This document shows positions 48,709 through 59,887 of a stretch of DNA of 64,000 bases, piece after piece; the first letter of the stretch is position 1, and every line of letters begins with the position of its first letter. Source of the stretch: Cornus controversa. Its lineage: Eukaryota; Streptophyta; Magnoliopsida; Cornales; Cornaceae. The DNA lies in the NCBI GenBank assembly GCA_026545225.1, contig CM048852.1, positions 16,720,146 to 16,784,145 of the forward strand, given 5' to 3'. The notes beneath the pieces are model-generated. The model had not been told where the DNA came from, ran no database searches, and saw only the letters and a list, made by a program, of their open reading frames with translations. The translations under genes were made by a program, and so were the position numbers.

Positions 48709-49620
48709 ATGCTAGGTAAACGGTCATTGTCACTTCCATTGCTTCCGTGTAATATTGAACTTGAAAGAACACTTAGACAACGTAGAGGAACCTCTAGGGA
48801 CCCTATATTGCCTAGAACTGAAAACATGGACCCAAATGAGAAACAACCTCCCGGACTACCTCCTTTTAATCATGAACAACCACCTCCACCTCCACCTCCT
48901 CAAGGAGAGTTGCTTATGGACTTTTACCTTCCGACTACATTTGAAGTTCCTTCATGTATTCAATTTCCGGATGTAGCGGCAAATCAATTCGAAATAAAAT
49001 CCTCCACCATCAATCTTCTTAATAGCTTCCATGGTCTCCCTAATGAGGATCCATACCGGCACTTAGATTACTTCTTTTCTGTGTGTTCCACCATTCGTGT
49101 ACCACACTTTACGGAGGATGATCTAAAGCTGCGTATGTTTCCCTTCTCCCTAAAAGATAAAGCTAGAAGTTGGTTCAATTTTTTAGAACCTAACTCAATC
49201 CATTCTTGGGCGGAGATGCAAATAGAGCTCTTAAAAAAATACTTCCCAATGGGAAAGACGAGTGATATTCGGAGAGCAATCACCGGATTCACCCAAATTG
49301 ATCAAGAACAATTTCATGAGACGTGGAGAGATTAAAAGATCTTCTTAAATCTTTCCGCATCATGCTGTCCCAAAATGGCAGCTAGTGCAAAGTTTTTACG
49401 ATGGGGTGAGTGAGCAACATAGACAAATGATAGACTCCGCGTGTGGAGGTGGATACCTTTTGAAAAGCCCGATGAGGCATGAAAACTTTTTCAAACCTTA
49501 AGCAACAATTCAGCTCAACGCTCCTCCACTAGGAATGGGAAGGCCACCCAACCTTGTAGAGGAGTGCATGAAATTTCACGGGTAGATGAGATTGCCATGC
49601 AAGTAGAAGCCTTATTCTGA
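48709..49620 (+). pseudogene. Athila gag of B, frameshifted
   Basis: ATG 48709 opens MLGKRSLSLPLLPCN, then a Pro-rich stretch, then the gag core (FHGLPNEDPYRHL, KDKARSWFNFLEPNSI, MGKTSDIRRAITGFTQIDQ). A one-base deletion near 49325 (GTGGAGAGA against GTGGGAGAGA in A1) shifts the frame after FHETW. Further small deletions occur to 49480. Sequence homologous to the rest of the domain continues to EALF and TGA (49618-49620). The product would be the capsid of the particle. Confidence 0.87.
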
Positions 49621-50620
49621 AAAATGGACCTAATCATGAAAAATGGGCTGCCTACTCCAAGCCAACCTGTTCAAAATCAGGAAGGATATTCATTTTGCTA
49701 TAGTACTTCACATTTCGTGCGAGATTGTCCTATTACTGGGCAATCTCCCAATTATGCTCAAGAGCAAGTGAATGCCTTGTACTCTAAACAAATGAATGAT
49801 CCTTATTCAAACACGTACAATCCTGGTTACAAGAATCATCCGGCTTTTTCATAGAAACCTCAAGAATCAAGTCCCTCTTTTCAAGGGCAGAATTCTTTCA
49901 ATTCCCAATCTCAACAGCCTCATTATAGGCCGAATCCTCAACCTTACCATCAAAGATCCAATTACCAAAAACCACCACCTCCTCCGAGAAGCCAAGGCTT
50001 TGAAGAAAGAGTGATAAGCAATCTTGAGGCTAATACCCACTTATTGCAAACTCACTCTCAATCAATCTCTAAGCTGGAAGCTAATGCTCAATCTATGGCT
50101 AGGTTAGAAGCTCAAATCGGGCAACTAACCAATGCCTTAAATAGAAGGGAGGAAGGTAAGTTGCCGAGTCAACCGGTGGCGAATCCTAAGGGTGTTCATA
50201 TGATTGAAGATCCATCATCTTCATCTTGTACTGCTCCTCCGGAGCAAGTTCAATCAATCACCACCTTAAGGAGTGGTAAAGTCATCAATTCCAAGGTAGG
50301 AGAGAAAGAGAGAAAGGAATTCCAAGAGCCACCCAAAAATCCAAAAGAATCCCTATTAAATTCAAAATTGTTTCCGTTAAATCCAAATGTGCATAACATC
50401 CCTTTAAATCCAAAAGGAAAGGCAAGTGAAGTTGTGTCGTCATCAATTCCAAATCTTGACACTTCTTTTGAACCTCCAGTTCCTTTTCCTCAAAGATTGA
50501 AGGAACCTTCTCATTTTGGGAAGCAAGGAGAGAAATTCCAAGACATGATGGAGATCTTCAAACAAGTAAAGATAAATCTCCCTCTCCTTGATGCTATTCG
50601 ATAAATTCCCTCCTATGCTA
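49621..50620 (+). pseudogene. Nucleocapsid and gag-protease linker of B
   Basis: The zinc knuckle reads Tyr-Ser-Phe-Cys..His..Cys (YSFCYSTSHFVRDCPI): the first Cys of CCHC is replaced by Tyr, whereas A1 keeps it and has lost the last. It is followed by Gln/Asn/Pro-rich sequence, coiled-coil-like SISKLEANAQSMARLEAQIG, and repeated NPKGVH/NPNVHN segments. Stops are TAG at 49852 (Trp in A1) and TAA at 50602 (Gln in A1), in a single frame. Confidence 0.75.
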
Positions 50621-51423
50621 AATTCTTGAAGGACTTGTGCACTCAAAAGCGTAAATCTAGGAATAATGCTCCTAAGAAAGTCCTCTTAACTGAGCACATA
50701 AGCTCCATTTTCCAACACCAAGCCCCTCCTAAATTCAAAGATCCGGGTGCTCTGACCATTTCGTGCACCATCAAAAATCAATCTTTTGAAAAGGCACTTC
50801 TTGATTTAGGGACTAGTGTCAATTTGCTTCCATTCTCAGTTTACCAACAACTAGGTTTGGGGGAACTTAAGCATACCACGGTTGTGTTGCAACTTGCCGA
50901 TTGCTCGGTGAAGTAACCACGTGGCATCATTGAGGATGTAATCATTCAAGTGGACAAATTCTACTTTTCAGTGGACTTCATAATCCTTGACACGGAACCG
51001 GTCCAAAATTCGAATCAACATATTCTTATCATTCTAGGTCATCCATTCTTGGCCACGGCAAAAGCTTGCGTTAATTGCCATACCAGAGTGATGGACATCT
51101 CTTTCGGGAATATGAAAATTCGCTTGAACATCTTTAATGCTTCCCACCACACATCCGAAGAGGAAAGTGAGTGCTTTTGTGTCGATGTAGTGGAAGACCT
51201 TGTTCAAAAAGCACTTCCTTCTATTCTTTCTAAGGATCCTTTAGAGGCATGCCTAAATCACTTCAACTGTGACGATTTTGACATTGAGCAATCCATATGT
51301 GAAGTCAACTCAATGCTCGATGTCACTACTATCATGGATTTGTCTAAGTGGAGAGTTCCAAGAGAACCCTTGCCCCCTTTGTCCAAAACTTCCCAAATTC
51401 CTTCTCTAATTTCCCCACCATAA
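50621..51423 (+). pseudogene. Aspartic protease domain of B
   Basis: The active site is LLDLGTSVNLLPFSVY and the flap-side block is LIILGHPFLATAKACVN. The downstream conserved acidic linker (HHTSEEESECFCVDVVEDL) is complete here, whereas A1 is deleted after it. A TAA at 50914 replaces an Arg codon that A1 keeps (CGA). The role is polyprotein processing. Confidence 0.83.
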
Positions 51424-51860
51424 CTTGAGCTTAAGCCTCTGCCGGCGACACTCAAATATGTTTTCTTGGGCGCTAATAAGACCCTTCCAGTCATTATTGC
51501 TTCCAATCTTACCAATGATCAAGAGATGGAACTCATAAAAGTGCTAAAAGAGCACAAGGAAGTAATAGGATGGAGTGTGGCAGATCTTAAGGGAATAGAC
51601 CCTTCTATTTGTATGCACCGCATACACTTGGAAGAGGATGCAAAGACCTCAAGAGAGGCACAACGTCGATTGAATCCAAATATGAAGGACGTTGTAATGA
51701 AGGAGGTGGTGAAGTTACTAGATGCGGGAATCATTTACCCCATCTCAGATAGCAAGTGGGTTAGTCCCACTTAAGTGGTTCCAAATAAGTCAGGTATTAT
51801 GGTGCAACCAAATGATAAGGGTGAATTAGTTCCCCAACGCACCACCATGGGCTGGAGAGT
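51424..51860 (+). pseudogene. RT N-terminal region of B
   Basis: In the protease frame: NKTLPVIIASNLT, EHKEVIGWSVADLKGIDPSI, RRLNPNMKDVVMKEVVKLLD and AGIIYPISDSKWVSP, then TAA (51772-51774) and VVPNKSG. These are the fingers and linker of Athila RT. A one-base deletion near 51866 moves the rest of RT to another frame. This region is absent from A1. Confidence 0.85.
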
Positions 51861-53020
51861 GTGCATGATTATAGGAAATTAAATTCAGCCACTCGGAAAG
51901 ATCACTTCCCCCTCTTATTTATTGATCAAATATTGGAGAGATTAGTCGGGCAAAGTTTTTATTACTTTCTAGATGGATATTTTGGCTATAATCAGGTTGC
52001 TATAGACCCGAGGGATCAAGAGAAAACCACCTTTACATGTCCCTTCGGCACATTTGCTTATAGACGCATGCCCTTTGGGTTGTGCAATGCACCGACAACT
52101 TTTCAACGGTGTATGATGTCTATCTTCTCGGACATGGTGGAAAAATTCTTGGAAGTGTTCATGGATGATTTTTCCATTTTTGGGCCTTCATTTGAATCAT
52201 GCCTCCAAAATCTATCCCGTGTTCTCAAACGATGTCGACAGACCAACCTAATTCTTAGTTGGGAAAATAGCCATTTTATGGTTCAAGAGGGTATTGTCCT
52301 AGGGCACATTGTGTCTAAGAGAGGAATCAAGGTTGATAAAGCCAAGGTTAAACTCATTTTCAAACTTCCTCCGCCATCAACGGTGAGAGAGATTCGTTCA
52401 TTCCTTGGGCATACGGGCTTTTATCGTCGTTTCATCAAAGACTTTAGCAAGATCTCTTGGCCTTTGTGTCACCTTCTTGAAAAAAAGTCTTGTTTTACCT
52501 TTGATGAAGCGTGCCTTAACGCTTTTGAAAAATTCCGCCCCATGCTTACAACCGCTCCAAATGTAATCCCTCCAAATTGGGCTCTCCCATTTGAGATCAT
52601 GTGTGATGCATCCGATTATGCCATGGGTGCGGTCTTAGGGCAACGAGTAGACAAACTACCACATGTCATCTACTACGCAAGTAAAACCCTTTCCGAGGCT
52701 CAAATCAATTATACCACAACAGAAAAGGAGTTGCTTGCGGTAGTATTTGCATTAGACAAGTTTCGAGCTTATTTATTAGGTTCAAAGGTCATTGTCTATT
52801 CGGACCATGCTGCCCTCCAGCATCTTTTGGCCAAAAAGGACACCAAGCCTAGGTTGATCCGATGGATACTCTTGTTACAAGAGTTCAATTTTGAGATTAG
52901 AGACAAAAAGGAAACTGAAAATGTGGTGGCTGACCACCTTTCTAGAATTCTTGTTGAATCCCTCCATAATTCCATTCCAGTTTGTGAATCCTTCCCGGAT
53001 GAACAACTCTTTTCATTTCT
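51861..53020 (+). pseudogene. Reverse transcriptase-RNase H of B, long open segment
   Basis: About 385 codons are open without a stop. RT blocks are [32 protein letters not shown] (Ser of the usual SGY changed to Phe), [16 protein letters not shown] and the catalytic FMDDFSIF. RNase H keeps its acidic residues in [34 protein letters not shown] and VADHLSRI. It is the best preserved enzyme region in the window. The frame then shifts near 53020 before integrase, so no complete Pol can be made without frameshifting. Confidence 0.92.
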
Positions 53021-54336
53021 CAAGAGAGTATCCCTTGGTATGCAGATGTGGTTAATTACTTGGCAACCGGTAAAATACCATCTTCTTGGACCAAACAAGA
53101 GAAGGATCGTTTTCTCTCCCAATCACGATCATATTATTAGGACAATCCTCAATTGTTCAAATATTGCCCCGATCAAATAATTCGTAAGTGTGTACCCAAT
53201 AGTGAATTCCAAAGCATTCTCAAATTTTGTCATACACTCGCTTGTGGGGGACACTTTAGTGCTAAGAAAACCGCAGCAAAAATTCTTCAATGCGGATTTT
53301 TCTGGCCAACACTTCATCGGGATGCATATTCATTCTGCCGCTCTTGTGAGCGATGTTAGCGCCTCGGCGCAATGTCTCGGAAGGACATGATGCCTCTCAA
53401 CCCTATTCTTATTATTGAGATATTTGATGTGTGGGGCATTGACTTCATGGGACCATTTCCACCCTCTACTGGTCATGAGTACATACTTGTGGTGGAGGAC
53501 TACGTATTTAAGTGGATAGAGGCCATTGCTACCAAAACCAATGATCACGCAGTCGTGGTTAAGTTCATTCAAGCTAATATTTTTAGCCAGTTTGGTACAC
53601 CTCGGGCCATCATCAGTGACGGAGGTAAACATTTCTGTAACAGGTTCCTTCGAACCTTGCTTACCAAATACTCCGTCACACACAAAGTAGCCACCCCGTA
53701 CCATCTCAAACTAGTGGCCAAGTAGAGGTATCCAATAAGGAGATTAAGAACATTCTTGAGAAAACTGTTCGGCCTGACCGAAAAGATTGGTCATTGCGAC
53801 TAAACGATGCATTATGGGCATACCGAACCACGTATAAAACTCCCATTGGAATGTCACCTTACCGGTTGGTTTATGGCAAAGCGTGCCATCTTTTGGTTGA
53901 ATTGGAGCATAAAGCTATGTGGGCCACTAAAACTTTCAATTTTGACATGCAAAAGGTCGGATCTAATCGAAAGCTTCAATTAAATGAATTGGAAGAATTG
54001 TGATATGACGCGTATGAGAACGCTAAAATCTATAAGGCAAAGTCCAAAGCCTTTCATGATTGTAATATTCGAGTCAAAACGTTTTATCCGGGCCAAAAAG
54101 TATGGTTGTACAATTCACGCCTCCATTTGTTTCCCGAAAAACTCCGCTCCCGTTGGGATGGTCCATTTTTGGTTAATTCCGTCGCCCCCCACGGAGCGGT
54201 GGAATTGAAGGACTTGAAAGACGGCTCGTTGTTCAAAGTAAACGGGCAGCGCTTAAAAGTGTGCGTGGATGACCAAGTCACCACCGAATACGTGGATGTC
54301 GTCACTTTGACGGATCCCGTATATTTTGACTCGTGA
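53021..54336 (+). pseudogene. Integrase of B, interrupted
   Basis: The zinc-binding domain has His residues in CHTLACGGHF and Cys in CRSCERC, followed by TAG where A1 has Gln. The core has [12 protein letters not shown] and [13 protein letters not shown] (both Asp). A one-base deletion near 53704, after KVATPYH, shifts the frame before the catalytic Glu. A TGA follows EEL (54001-54003), shared with A1. The C-terminal SH3-like part [19 protein letters not shown] ends at TGA 54334-54336. Confidence 0.87.
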
Positions 54337-54509
54337 GCCGATTCGAACGTCATTCCATAGACATGTAAGGTGGCGTAGCCATGGTAGCTATCATGCTTCC
54401 ATGATGTCCCTTTTAATCCAAAGTAGGTTTTGTATCTAAGCAATTTTGTATCTAAGTCCCAAAAATCCAAGTCCATGAAGCATAACTTAAGCTGGCTGTT
54501 TTTGAGCAT

Positions 54510-54848
54510 CTCGATTGATCGAAACCAAGATCTCGATCAATCGAGATTTTGATTGATCGAGATTTCAGTCTCGATTGATTGAGATATTGCAGAGAGTTGC
54601 CAAATCCAAAGTCCCGAGAGGTAGTATTCTTCGATAGCACTTCGATAGGTCCTCGATTGATCGAGATTTCGATTGATCGAAATGGGATTTCGATTGATCG
54701 AAGTAAATTCTCGATTAATCGAAGTAAAGTCTCGATTGATCGAAGGAAAAATCTCGATTCAGCGAAGCTGATCTCGATTGATCGAATTGGGATTTTGATC
54801 AATCAAAATCTCGGTTGATCGAGATGCACATCTCGATCAATCGAGATG
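54510..54848. repeat. Family B palindrome array, internal
   Basis: About 14 copies of TCGATTGATCGA or its complement, several perfect, span 340 bp between the integrase stop and the accessory leader. The same core forms the B LTR array. Confidence 0.9.
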
Positions 54849-55109
54849 CACACGATGCTTTCACGTGAGCCGAATTAGTATTTAAACCGTTAGGCTTCCC
54901 TCTCATTTCAAAAGACCATCCGACTTCTTCTCTTCTCCGAGCGATCCAAGGCTTTCCCCGAGCAGTGTCGCGCACTTGATCTTCCATCCCCAACCATCCA
55001 CCGCCGTTCGACATAGTTCGAGATCTCCGCGAGCACACTCACGCCCTTCTCTTCACGGCTGTGAGTTGGGTTTTCATCTTTATGTGCTGTTCATCATCTT
55101 CACCTTGAG
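54849..55109 (+). promoter_or_regulatory. Putative internal promoter and leader of B accessory ORF
   Basis: TATTTAAA (54879-54886) directly follows the palindrome array and is itself followed by pyrimidine-rich leader sequence (CTTCTTCTCTTCTCC) ending at a GAG/GTAAGT donor. This resembles a plant promoter with a leader exon. Promoter activity is inferred, not shown. The alternative is that the leader is simply an internal exon of a spliced genomic RNA. Confidence 0.45.
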
Positions 55110-55444
55110 GTAAGTGATGCATGGCTACATTTTGCGTACTTTCTCGCTATTTTTGATAATTTTACGGCGTAATGAACATAGACAGTTGATGTTGGGTTGG
55201 ATGGGTGCATTTGCGATATTCGTAATGAGATTTTGCCGGTTTCGGGGGGTAGGAATGCATGTATGGGTGAGATATTACACTCTTTTTGCTTCGAATGCTT
55301 ATTGTATGGTTTGCAACCACGACCCATCATTTCGGTTGCATCCGCTCAAGCTGCCTCTTTGAGATCAAATTCTTTTGAATACATGTGTCAGCACCATGGA
55401 CTAGGACCTCATTTTCATTTTTTTCTTTTTGGAATAAAGTGCAG
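55110..55444 (+). other. Predicted intron before B accessory ORF
   Basis: The donor is GTAAGT at 55110 and the acceptor is AAAGTGCAG ending 55444, 335 bp long, exactly the length of the homologous predicted intron in A1. Confidence 0.55.
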
Positions 55445-55458
55445 ACTGCTTCGAGACC

Positions 55459-56683
55459 ATGGCGAGGGTGAAGAATGCCCCCAGTTTTGTTCAAGACATG
55501 CCCGGTCGAGCCTTCCGTTCTCAGAAGTTTCACCCGGAGCAAATATCTGACTTGAGAGAGTTCGAGACGCGTCCCAACAGCGCATGGACTGTCGCCGAGA
55601 TCAGGAGGCGTCACCTCGACCGATTGTGTGTGCCTCCCACTGACGTGGCACACGAGCACTTAGTGTAGGTCTTCTACGAGCGCATGACCTACTCCTGCAC
55701 AGCGCTGGACATATTAGAGACGGTCGTGGGCACCACGACGATTACTATTACGACGAGCCGGATTGCGCAGATGCTCGGCATCCCTCACCAGAAGCCGCCA
55801 GACGTGGTTGATTAGGACGGTCGACCGCTTTACAGGGCCGCCCTTCCAGCAGACTCGACACTATTTTCCATCGTGATGGACATGTGTGGCGGGGCGTTTA
55901 CCACGCCCAGTCACAATTGCATGTCCAAATTGATGTGCCCGAGCAGATTATGGTTCCTGGACACCGTTCTCATCAAGAACGCGTGTCCTCTGCAGCACGT
56001 GGCAGAGTGCAGGGGCGACCTCCTCCGTTCCCTTTATGCTTTCCACACGGGCACGTGGTTTTCTATCCCTTCTCTGGTATGGGGGCAGATGTTCAAGGTC
56101 TGGGATGGCCTCGAGAACAAGAGGATGCGGCGAGCAGCGAGTTGGCGACTTCCCTTTCCTTTCCTTGTCGTCGCTTTTCTGAGCCGTGCCAGTATACCGG
56201 TCAGTGATACTGACGTTCAGTTGTCACCGCCCACCCGCTTCACATCTACGTAGTGGGAGCGGGTGAGGCGACACTTAGAGCGGTAGGACCACTAGAGCGA
56301 TCCACCAGACGATGTAGATCTGCATGCCCCGGTGGAGATGGATGAGGGCGAGCCTGCAGGAGATGAGTCAGATGATGAGGAGATGGAGGAGGAGGAGATG
56401 GGTATTGCTGCAGAGCGGCATGACATCCTAGCGACAGGCTACTCCTGCCTGGCGACTGACGTAGAGCGGCTCCAGCAGGGTTTTGACGAGCATGTCCAGG
56501 TGACGCAGAGTCAGCTGGCAGGCATTCGGACGGACATTTCATCTCTGGCACAGGGTCAGAGGGCTATTTTAGACGAGTTTCGTGCCTTTTGGCAGGACCT
56601 GCAGTTCCTGCTTGCCGGACGAGCTTCCACCTCCACTTCTACTCCCACACGAGCCACCACCACCACCACCCACCCTCGAGTAG
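55459..56683 (+). pseudogene. Athila accessory ORF of B with five in-frame TAG codons
   Basis: ATG 55459 opens MARVKNAPSFVQDMPGRAF. A helical domain follows (RIAQMLGIPHQKPPDVVD, SKLMCPSRLWFLDTVLIKNA, FSIPSLVWGQMFKVWDGL), then an acidic stretch (DESDDEEMEEEEM) and a coiled coil (DVERLQQGFDEHVQ to LAGIRTDISSLAQGQRAIL), about 408 codons to the TAG at 56681 matching the A1 stop. The frame is unbroken except for TAG at 55666, 55813, 56251, 56284 and 56293, plus a slip in the final ACC run. GC content is much higher than in the neighbouring DNA. It resembles the putative plant transposon protein domain family. An envelope-like role is sometimes proposed for this position, but I see no signal peptide or membrane segment within the conserved part. 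Confidence 0.72.
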
Positions 56684-58446
56684 CTGCTTTTATTTGTCCT
56701 TTATGCTTTACTTTCTGTATTTTTCTTTCTTTATGTTTGATAGGCCATGTTGGCCATGTTTTCTTTCATTTTTAGTTTTTTATGAGTATTCCAGATGCAT
56801 GTACACTTTGTACTAAACTTATTTTCATATTTATGGAATACATTTATCTTTTCTGTTATACCACGTGTTATCTTTCCTGTCTTTATTTTTGCTTTCTGTC
56901 AATATATCTGTTCTCTATACTTTGACTATGTATGTAATACCACTTGCCTAATTGTTATATGCGATTCAGTTGATGATTTCCATTTATTACCGCCTGGTTT
57001 AAATTCCCAATACTGTTGAGATTGCTTCAACGCAGTATGGCGGTAATAAAGAAAGGCAGCCTCTTTACATGCTATACGTTAGCGTGCCTGGATAGTCAAT
57101 ATCTTATCGGATAAACCTCTTAGACAATTGGGAAACACCAGTTCAGACCCTTAGATATGCAGTGATCTTGACATTGTCCATTTGTGCATAATTATTTTAT
57201 TATGCTCTTTTCATATACTTTTTGTTCCATTTAATGCTTGTGGTATCCAGTTGGTGTTCTGTGCAGGTTTTTCTTATTTGCAGGATGACCGCTACTGTGG
57301 AATACCATTTTTCTCGCATTCTACAAATTCCGGTAACTTCTTTCCTTGTTCTTCTTGTCCAAACATTGAGAACAATGGTGCATATAAGTTTGGGGGTGCG
57401 GTATGCTATACCACTTGCAGATGCATGCAATGTTCAGTCTTAGTATTGAGTGTCATTGTAGAGCAGTTTTCTTGATATTTTTGCATGCTTGCTATGATGT
57501 CTTGCTTTTTAAAGGAAGTTCATTCGAATAGATGTCCGAGGTAAATGCAGCAGGTAGTTAAGAACTTTAACATTGTAAATACCCGCACTTTTGCAAGCTA
57601 TATAGTAGGCTAGAATGGTCTACATTTTTTCCCAAATATGAGCACGTATAGTTCTTGCCCTAAATTTGTCCTTAACCGCACAAATTCGCACACATGCATT
57701 TTAAATTGTGGGGTATAAGTCTGATGGAGAATTTTGTAAATTTCTGTATTTATCTGAACAACTTAGAGAATAAGTTCTTCCGGTTGTTGTAAAAAAAAAA
57801 AATTATAAAATAAATGCAATAAGCCTTCTCACTCAATAAATCGGATTTCTGTGCCTCAAAGCAGGGAGTATTCGCGTATAAGTGTGCAAGGTTGAGCAAT
57901 AATAAGCAGGTGGCTTGCTTAAGTTCATCGCCTTGTAAGCTCGGTTATTAAGTCCGAGGGGTGCTTCTTCACCTAATGCCCTAAAGCCAATTAGTTTGGG
58001 ACTCATTGGCCCAATGCCACTACATGGGCTTACAAGAAAGCAAAAATACCTAAGAATTGCATGGTCATCCGCACATGAGCAATCATGAATGTTTTGTGAT
58101 AATGAACAGCTGTGTCGAGCGTTTGCAATGAGTTTTTCTCTTAAAAACAGATTTGTTCTTTTTCTTCTCCAAATATGACAAAAGCCACGCGTTAGAATGC
58201 ATGTTCAATTTTTAAAGAGGATTTTGGGGTCGAAATTGGTTTGTTTGCTCGGGCTGGCCATTATGTGGGGACCGTTGTTTCTTTGTTGCTTGTGAAAGTC
58301 CATTTTTGCTAATGACCGCATAGTTCTGTAATACTTGTTGCATTTGCCAAATGTGAAATAAACGGATGATCGCCCTTTTTCTAGTTGATGACTGAGCATG
58401 ATTAAACTTTTGTATAAGATAGTTAATTTCATTTTTGTAATATTGC
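56684..58446 (+). other. 3' untranslated part of B
   Basis: About 1.8 kb with no coding sequence. It includes an internal polypurine-like AAGTTTGGGGGTG at 57386-57398 and segments homologous to the A1, D and E tails. Small open frames at 57182-57475 are low-complexity and not supported. Confidence 0.7.
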
Positions 58447-58483
58447 ATTGCTAAGGGACTAGCAATATGTAAGTTTGGGGGTG
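58447..58483 (+). promoter_or_regulatory. Hairpin and polypurine tract of B
   Basis: ATTGCTAAGGGACTAGCAAT (58447-58466), then AAGTTTGGGGGTG (58471-58483) directly before the LTR. Confidence 0.78.
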
Positions 58484-59887
58484 TGATAAGTGTTCACTTC
58501 TATGCATTTGAACCCTCTTTATTGCATATGTTAGTTTCATTTTTATGATTATCGAGATATGTTTACGGTATTTTTGTGTTTTTGATGTATTGCAGATCTT
58601 GTAGTGAAAGGAGCAAAGTTTGAGGCTATTTGCAGCTGAAGAACAAAAAACAGAAATGCAACCAAAGGCATCTCGATCAATCAAGATGTTGATCTCGATC
58701 AGTCGAGATCTCGATTGATCGAGATCTCTTTTCGATTGATCGAAATCTCGATCAATCGAGATCTCGAGATTCTGCAGAAGCCACTTGCCCACTTGCCCAC
58801 CTGCTCTCCCACTTGCAACAAAATCTCCCTTTTTGCACGACTTAGGGGGATTGTCTGACTTGAACAAGACCCTTGGGGACCTTCTTGATACAAGGGATAT
58901 ATATATTGATATATATATATATATGGTAGGCCCCAAGGTTGAAAAAGGAAGCTTTAAAGCACCAAAAAGCCACATATCTCATATCTCTCAACACACATCA
59001 GACCATCAAAGGAGAGACATTCGGGAAAGGAAGAGGAGAAGCTGAACCACACCAAGAAGTTTCACTTTCTTCATCAATGGAAGAGTGCAAGGCAACCATG
59101 AGAAACTAACTCTTCTACTAGGGTGTTGGTTTCAACCCCTAGCCATATAAACTTGTTCATCTTTGTAGCACTTGAGATTTGTAATTAAATGTTGATTATT
59201 TAGCCTAGTGATCATGTACACTAATACATTTCTTTTATATATTCATATGATTTTGGTTTTATTCTTATCTTAGAGTATAATCTTCATGTGAATGCACAAC
59301 ATTTGCATATTCCACAAGAAGTGCAAATGATGGCTAGATAATGGTGTTTAAATGAATGTGTTGTGTTTGGTTGTATAAACCATGCCAAGATAAGCTAGCT
59401 TGGATGCATGTAGGTTCACTTAGAGAGTAGGGTAATTAGATAGTTAGTTAGGTTGAAGAGCTATGCTTGTTGAAGATAGATTATGATAGGTGGACAAACA
59501 CATTGATCTTTTGATATCTCATTGAGGTCACAAGCCTAATGACATTGTTAGGCATTTAATTAATGAATCTCATGCTTGCTACACTTATGAACATGTGAAT
59601 GGCTAGTGGTGGAAACCAACCCTAGTTCTCTCTCCCATCCTTTACTCTTTAATTTTATTGTCATTACATTCATGCAATAGTTTTTAAACAAAAATTCAAA
59701 AACCTGTTTTTAGGATTAAAGTGGAATTAATCTTTCTTTAAGACAATTGCGACTAGTCCTCGTGGGATCGATACCCTCTATATAGAACCGTATCTACAAA
59801 GATTCGTGCTCTTGCGAGTGGTTAAATTATATTTTGATAAAAAGGGCAAAATTAAGCTTACAATCTAATTCGAGTTTAGCCACATCA
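58484..59887 (+). repeat. 3' LTR of B
   Basis: The 1,404-bp LTR is nearly identical to the 5' LTR except for loss of about 18 bp in the palindrome array (58672-58770), a shorter TATATA tract and scattered changes. Confidence 0.93.
58672..58770. repeat. Family B palindrome array in 3' LTR
   Basis: Five copies of the TCGATTGATCGA core. One unit present in the 5' LTR and in the solo LTR is missing. Confidence 0.9.

Larger units (their letters stand above)
47000..59887 (+). mobile_element. Athila-type Ty3/gypsy element B, full length, young but defective
   Basis: The 12,888-bp element has LTRs 47000-48420 and 58484-59887 and a perfect duplication CTTCT (46995-46999 and 59888-59892). The LTRs look nearly identical apart from a few bases and one lost palindrome unit, so the insertion is recent relative to A1. 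All domains are present: gag, protease, RT-RNase H with intact catalytic residues, integrase, and accessory ORF. Each is interrupted by stops or single-base frameshifts. Element interiors of A1 and B are clearly homologous, while the LTRs are divergent and belong to different families. Confidence 0.94.

Noticed and set aside
54510..54848. Regular short palindromic repeats that look CRISPR-like
   Set aside because: Units are about 12 bp, spacing is irregular and short, the context is a plant retrotransposon, and there are no cas genes.
55327..55659. 110-codon minus-strand frame overlapping the B accessory ORF
   Set aside because: It is antisense to a conserved coding region. Its length follows from the high GC of the accessory ORF.
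57182..57475. 97-codon frame in the B 3' tail
   Set aside because: Its Cys/Phe-rich composition reflects T-rich non-coding DNA; it is not conserved as a frame in A1.
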